Assembly (NCBI RefSeq): GCF_947179165.1
Contig: NC_077239.1
Location: 32,068,134-32,132,133 of the forward strand
Direction: 5' to 3'
Length of the DNA stretch: 64,000 nucleotides
Source: Solanum dulcamara
Taxonomy: Eukaryota; Streptophyta; Magnoliopsida; Solanales; Solanaceae
Shown here: piece after piece, positions 59,023 through 64,000 of the stretch
Position numbering within the stretch: position 1 is the first letter of the stretch
Layout of the letters: the number at the start of each line of letters is the position of its first letter
Program-made: the position numbers and the translations under genes
The notes under the pieces: model-generated
What the model was told of the DNA's origin: nothing
The model's input: the letters and a program-made list of their open reading frames with translations, nothing else
The model's database searches: none

Positions 59023-61336
59023 TGCCGTAAAAATTCCTGTGGCCCTATAAGACCCCAGAAGTTCGAAAGACGAAAAATGAGGATCAAAAAATAAATTTTC
59101 AGAAAAATCTCAATTTTGGCATCAAGCAGTCTTCACGGGACCCACTACGGGCCGTGTAGAGGATCACGAGCCATGAAAGGTACCATGTTCCATGCCCAGC
59201 CAAATGGTTTCCTAAGGTGAGGGCCATGAGAGGCCACCATGAGCAATAGTGCGAACCACTGTCTATAATGACTTCCGTGGTGAACCCCTCTTGCAGGCCC
59301 TGTACCACGCCAATGATTCAGGACCATATAGTCCTCCACCGACCGTGAAGGTCCCAGTGGAGGAAGTCCTGAAACCATCCCTACAACCCCCCAAGACTTC
59401 AAGTCCAAGTCAATCACCATGAAGGACCACCACGGACCATGGTGCCCATAATGGGCCATGGTGGATCTCGTGGTAGGCAATCCTCCGAAACTCTTTTCTT
59501 CAAAATCCTAAGTCCCTCACCACGGAGTCCGTGCACCATGGACCATATTGTCCACTATGTTCCATGGTGAAGGCCCATTTTGGGTTTTGGATCCAGTTTT
59601 AATGAAGGGTAATTTGGTCATTCCTTATGCTTTCATTAATAAATGTGGACGATTTTTGGGACTAGAATCCTACATATTAACTACCCTAAAGTCTTCTAAC
59701 TCTCTTATTCTCTCCATAACTCCAAAAATCATAAAACCTTCTCTTCCAAGTTTTCTCTCAAAGTCTTCTTCTCCTTCAAGTAATTCAAAAGAGTTATTTG
59801 AGGTCAAGCTTCCATTCTCTTCAATTTATGGCTAATCAAGGTCAAGGTATGTGGGACTTCATCCATGGGTACCTTTGACCCATGGTCCCAAAGATTTCTT
59901 CTTAATTTCTCTTATGATTTCTTCAATTTAAAAAGTCTTAATTGCATGGTTTTCGTTGGGTCTCCTCAGTTATAATATTCTTCAATGTTATTAGTCTAAT
60001 TATGCATAATTCACATCATATTGTATGATTTCAAGTTGAATTTTAATGACTCATGCTATATACTAGTTTCAAGTATGATTTATGAGATATGATTATGATT
60101 TTCAAGTTATATTTTATGAAAGCTTTATACATGAGTTAAAGATGCTTTATGCAAAAAAGTTTATGAATGATGATTTTATGATGTTTCAAGCAAGTTAATG
60201 ATAGGGCAAGATAAGTCCCTAAAAATATTTATGATCAAAGATGTGTAATGATGGAAGGCCTACACCCACATTGCATGAGTTATATGATAGATGAGCTAAT
60301 CCTATGCTTTTACTATGATGGTGTTAGATGAGTTATTCTTATGATGTTTTATAAAGATGGATTGATATTAGTTATTATCTTTCCATGTGATGTTTATGAT
60401 CATGTTTTATGAGTTTCGTTAGGATAATGACTAAGTACCGAGAGGACTTTTTTGTAGGATTCGGTCCGGTAACACAGTTAGGTACCCAAGAGAATACTAG
60501 TAGCAACCTTTAGTCCCAAACTACGTTGTCCACATAGGTTTACATATGTCAATATGGCGAAGCTAGTAGATCTACATAGCCTAGTTAAAAAGAGTTACCA
60601 ATGGAGTATGCCCTGACAAGGTAGCCTCTCCTGTCTCGATGCAGGAGTCATTGGATTTCATGTATTAGCTCGCATATTCTTATATGTCGATTAAAGGTCC
60701 TATCCCACACAGTTTCAGTTGAATTATGAGTTCTTATGATGATTATGAGATTTTGATGCAATGACCAATGAGATAAATGTTTTAATGTTTTGATGACTTT
60801 ATTCATGTTTTAAAGATATTGGTCTTGCATCCTATGATTCATAGTGATTATGTCCTATGTTTATTGCTCATGCATCCTCTCACATACTTAGTGCATTCCA
60901 TGTACTAACGCATATTTTTTGCCTACATTGTATCATAATGTGGGGATCAACGATCATGTTCATCCTCCTCCCATTCATGTCTAGAGTTTACTATTACCTT
61001 CTTGTTGGTGAGTCCTCACAGTTTGAGGACATGACATTTATTTCACATTTGACAGTTGTACTTCATTACTTCTATGTTGTCTATTGGGTGAGCTGTGAGA
61101 TTGTCTCACGCCCCAACTAGTATTAGACGCATGTTAGATTAAAAAAAGGAGTCTATGTTGTCATTTTCTCATTTTGAGACTTGTGTTCTATTTGAGATTT
61201 TGCTTCCGTATCTTGGTTTAGTTTATTGCTTAATTTCCTTATGTATGCTCATAAATGTCATGCTAAGAGGTTTGGTTGGAGTCCTTCGGGATTCTAATCG
61301 TCGTGTTACGACTAGGCCCTAGATCGGATCGTGACA
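59023..61336 (+). repeat. LTR sequence, family 2, 3' end at 61,336
   Basis: The first part is dense in CCACGGACCATGG-type palindromes (59,130-59,570). Then a leader-like CT-rich region (59,690-59,830) and the 3' half with 'catacttagtgcatt', 'actaacgcata' and the terminal 'gttacgactaggccctagatcggatcgtgaca'. Positions about 60,100-60,375 are the partner of the inverted copy at 826-1,080. The 5' border is unclear; up to about 59,100 it may belong to the inverted LTR that hosts the hAT. Frames at 59,145-59,480, 59,548 and 60,857 are not genes. Confidence 0.65.
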
Positions 61337-62164
61337 GCCCCGTAGATCATCTCGTAGACCAGTGTACAAGAACCAGTTTCTCTACAATATTTCCTTTCAG
61401 TTAAACTTTTCAACTTTCGGGTCTTACATATATCTAAGATCAATCAACATTCCTGTCAAAATATTCCTCCACAATACAAAGTATAATCTAAAAATAATTT
61501 ATGAAAGTCCCTCTCAAAGGCCCCCTACATTAAAAAAATGATATACACAATCAAATTTAATCATGAACAAACACAAGCGTAATTCAAATTCTATTGAACT
61601 TTGAACTACTCAAAGGCGGCAAATCTCACTTGAGTGTTTTAAGAAGGATAAGAGTAGAAAACTTAAAAAATTTGTAGTTTAAAAATGAGATGAAACCCCT
61701 CTATTTATAGATAACAAATGGTAGTATGACCATGTGTTTGTTGTACCTTATCAGAAAAGTCACAACCCTTCAGAATAGTCACAATCTTTCGAAAAAGTCA
61801 CAACCCTTCGAAAAAGTCACAACTTTTCAAAAAAATCACAATTATTCAATGTGAAATGATGTTTTCTTTCACTATAATATAAATAAATAAATAATGTAAA
61901 TATAAAATATAGAAATATACGAAATTGAATGTCTTTAGTTGAGGATATTTTATTAATTTAACATTCAAGTTAAGAGTGTTTTTAGTTAAAGGTATAATAG
62001 TAATTTTACCTTCAAGATAAATAAATTCTATTTTTAAAAGTCTTGAAGAGTATGAAATGTGCTTTAGACCCAAGGGAGTTTAACACGTTTGGTTAAAAAG
62101 TGAAGGAAAGATAGGGAAAAAATTTACAAAGAGTGCAACATTTGAGAGAGGATTCTTAAATGGA
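61337..62164. other. Intergenic region upstream of the phospholipase C gene
   Basis: AT-rich, with no coding sequence recognised. It contains a short tandem repeat (61,753-61,847). Confidence 0.6.
61753..61847 (+). repeat. 19-bp tandem repeat (GAAAAAGTCACAACCCTTC)
   Basis: About five imperfect copies at spacings of 18-19 bp (61,754, 61,773, 61,791, 61,810, 61,829), 0.8-0.9 kb before the phospholipase start. Confidence 0.85.
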
Positions 62165-62505
62165 GCCTTTTTAGCTTTTGGATGTGTTTGCCTAATGCTG
62201 ACTTTAAGCCATAAAGTTCTTAAAGTCAGTCAAAAATGAAAAGTTAGGATTCCTAACTTTTTTTTTCCAAAGTGCTTAAAGTCATTTTCTTTGACCATGA
62301 AAATTACTTTTATATCCCTTATATTTTAACTAAATTCTCAAACTACCTTTTTTTATTCTTTTAACCCTAAAATTCACATCATAAACACTTATATTCAAAC
62401 ACTCAACTGCTTATTTATAAAAATAACTTTCAGCACTTCAAAGTTCTAAAAGCACTTCATACATAAAAGTTACTTTTTTTAAGCCAATCCAAACGAGTTC
62501 TAAGT
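62165..62505. mobile_element. Probable MITE near the phospholipase promoter
   Basis: A non-coding 0.34-kb segment runs from 'gcttttggatgtgtttg' to 'aagccaatccaaacgag'. Together with the inner 'ctttaagccataaagttct' and 'aaagcacttcatac' blocks it resembles a common plant MITE class also seen at 10,500-10,680. Termini are degenerate and no target duplication was fixed. Confidence 0.45.
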
Positions 62506-62572
62506 TGCCCAAGACAAAGACCACTACCAAATGATTTTCAGCGGATATGTCATTTTCCAAGACTAGTACTAC

Positions 62573-62584
62573 ATTAGTATATAT
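62573..62584 (+). promoter_or_regulatory. Possible TATA box of the phospholipase C gene
   Basis: GTATATATGTC lies about 85 bp before the ATG at 62,665. This would leave a 5' leader of roughly 50-60 nt that is pyrimidine-rich. There is no experimental support here. Confidence 0.45.
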
Positions 62585-62664
62585 GTCTTGACTATTCCGC
62601 TAACTTCTCTTGCCAATTCGTTATCTTCCTTAACTACCGCCACCGGATTTTCAAATCGCCGGTA

Positions 62665-63781
62665 ATGGGCCATCGGAAAATGCTTTTACCAGCGACCCGC
62701 TTCGCTGTATTCTTTATACTTTACCTGCTCTTATCCCCTTGCCTTTCCTTTTCCTTTCGCAAGCATCACAAAATCAATGGACCCATCAAAACTCTTGTCG
62801 TTTTGGTCATGGAAAACCGTTCTTTTGATCACGTACTGGGTTGGCTCCACAAGACCCGACCCGATATCAATGGACTGAAGGGCTCCGAGTTTAATAGGAT
62901 TAATGCTTCGGACCCTTGTTCCTCAAAAATCTTTGTCTCCGATGATGCTGTGTTCGTTGATTCCGACCCAGGTCACTCCATTCAAGCTATTCGGGAGCAG
63001 ATATTCGGGTCGAATGATTCTTCTTCAGCAAACCCAGCTCCGATGAACGGGTTCGTGCAGCAGGCTCTTAATATGGGCGTTCCTGGTCTGGAGCAGACCG
63101 TGATGAGTGGGTTTAAACCGGAGTTAGTACCGGTTTACACAGATTTAGCGAATGAGTTTGGCGTTTTTGACCGGTGGTTCGCGTCAGTTCCGGCTTCAAC
63201 TCAGCCGAATCGGTTTTACGTTCACTCGGCAACTTCTCACGGTGCTTCCAGCAATGTCCGTAAAGACTTAATCCATGGATTCCCTCAAAAGACTATATTC
63301 GATTCTTTGGACGAAAATGGCCTCTCGTTTGGAATTTATTACCAAAACATCCCAGCTACCTTTTTTTTCAAGTCACTGAGAAAACTCAAACATATTTTTA
63401 AGTTCCACAGTTATGCATTAAAGTTCAAACTCCACGCTGAACTTGGGAAACTACCAAATTACGTTGTGATTGAGCAGAGATATTTCGATGTTAAAATTGA
63501 TCCAGCAAATGATGATCATCCATCACACGATGTAGCACTTGGACAGAAATTTGTGAAGGAGGTTTATGAGACATTGAGGGCAAGTCCACAGTGGAAAGAA
63601 ATGGCACTGTTGATTACATATGACGAACATGGTGGCTTCTTTGATCATGTACCAACTCCACTTTCTGGGGTGCCTAATCCTGATGGCATTATTGGGCCTC
63701 CACCATATTACTTCAGATTTGACCGATTGGGGGTACGTGTCCCTACTTTCTTGATTTCGCCATGGATTGACAAGGCCACTG
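62665..63781 (+). CDS. NPC1: Non-specific phospholipase C, NPC1-like, first exon (partial)
   Basis: Encodes the first 372 residues of a plant phosphoesterase-family phospholipase C, which hydrolyses membrane phospholipids such as phosphatidylcholine to diacylglycerol. A basic N-terminus and hydrophobic run (about residues 12-30, ending CLSFSF) look like a signal peptide. Conserved blocks in order: [13 protein letters not shown] (ENRSFDH at 50-56), [26 protein letters not shown] (about 178-193), the central [23 protein letters not shown] segment, and [15 protein letters not shown] (318-332) with the Asp/Glu/His of the active site. The exon ends at 63,781, where G|GTGAGT is a strong donor in phase 1; the open frame beyond it is intron. 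The next exon lies outside the window, so about the last quarter of the usual ~530 residues is missing. The start is the first Met of the frame and precedes the signal peptide. Assignment to NPC1 rather than NPC2/6 rests on residue pattern. No stops or shifts; this is the only intact host gene here. Confidence 0.93.
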
Positions 63782-64000
63782 GTGAGTCATTTTGTCCCTT
63801 ATATTCGACTTATTGACTCACAGGATTCTTTGATATGAAAATCGTAAACTATTGTGGAAGTCTTACTAGTTAAGCTCATTGATATCTATATCTGGAGTTG
63901 CAGCTCATGAGTTATGACTAGATATGTTGAGTTAAAAGGGTATGCCTACAACTGTACAGGAATATCTTGAGCTATTCTTTGGGTTTGGATGTTCACAGAG
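63782..64000 (+). other. First intron of the phospholipase C gene (5' part)
   Basis: Starts with GTGAGT and runs to the window end. I found no sequence in it that fits the expected next exon, so the intron continues beyond the window. Confidence 0.75.

Noticed and set aside
59145..59480. A 111-codon minus-strand frame rich in Gly, His and Trp.
   Set aside because: It is produced by the CCACGGACCATGG palindromes of the LTR and has no homology that I recognise.
63782..63816. The last codons of the phospholipase open frame after Thr372 ([10 protein letters not shown]).
   Set aside because: A strong GTGAGT donor begins at 63,782 and the residues do not fit the conserved continuation of the family; they are intronic.

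Overview
This window looks like nuclear DNA of a flowering plant, most likely a nightshade (Solanaceae). It is AT-rich, has spliced genes with GT..AG introns, is packed with nested plant retrotransposons and class II elements, and ends in a gene close to plant non-specific phospholipase C (NPC1 type). The family assignment is an inference from the style of the repeats; I ran no search. Only one ordinary host gene is visible, the phospholipase C at 62,665 onward, and it leaves the window inside its first intron.

Layout. (1) 1-1,612: AT-rich DNA and two LTR fragments. (2) 1,613-18,857: a decayed Athila-like Ty3/gypsy element (RT/RNase H, integrase, downstream ORF, start of the 3' LTR), broken by a solo LTR at 2,405-4,739 (5-bp TSD GTAAG) and by a CACTA transposon at 5,535-12,631 (3-bp TSD ATT), which itself holds another solo LTR (7,763-9,780). 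(3) 18,858-36,118: Ty3/gypsy chromovirus debris: a truncated LTR, a pol fragment, an LTR interrupted by a solo LTR (22,735-26,380, TSD ATATG), a degenerate interior carrying a 5S rRNA-like sequence, then a second LTR with primer-binding site and broken gag-pol. (4) 36,119-42,469: LTR mosaics in both orientations. (5) 42,470-58,926: a hAT element with a broken transposase, into which an 11.6-kb MULE (47,119-58,760, 9-bp TSD TAATTAATT) has inserted. (6) 58,927-61,336: more LTR sequence. (7) 61,337-62,664: upstream region of the phospholipase gene.

The most interesting object is the MULE. It resembles the Kaonashi-like (KI) MULEs: no long terminal inverted repeats, and two convergent genes, a MuDR-type transposase on the minus strand (4 exons, about 726 codons, intact except for one stop at codon 21) and a DUF1985 plus Ulp1/C48 protease gene on the plus strand (about 10 exons, catalytic His/Asp/Gln/Cys kept, but four nonsense codons). 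The whole element, and nothing outside it, is peppered with an odd-centred palindrome, ATGTATCWGATACAT, and its TGATACAT half-sites. These build a ~124-bp tandem array in the first intron of one gene and a 127-bp array in the first intron of the other. I infer that they may be recognition sites used in place of terminal inverted repeats; this is untested.

The order of events can be read from the nesting: LTR elements first, then hAT into an LTR (with an odd 96-bp direct repeat abutting both hAT ends), then the MULE into hAT.
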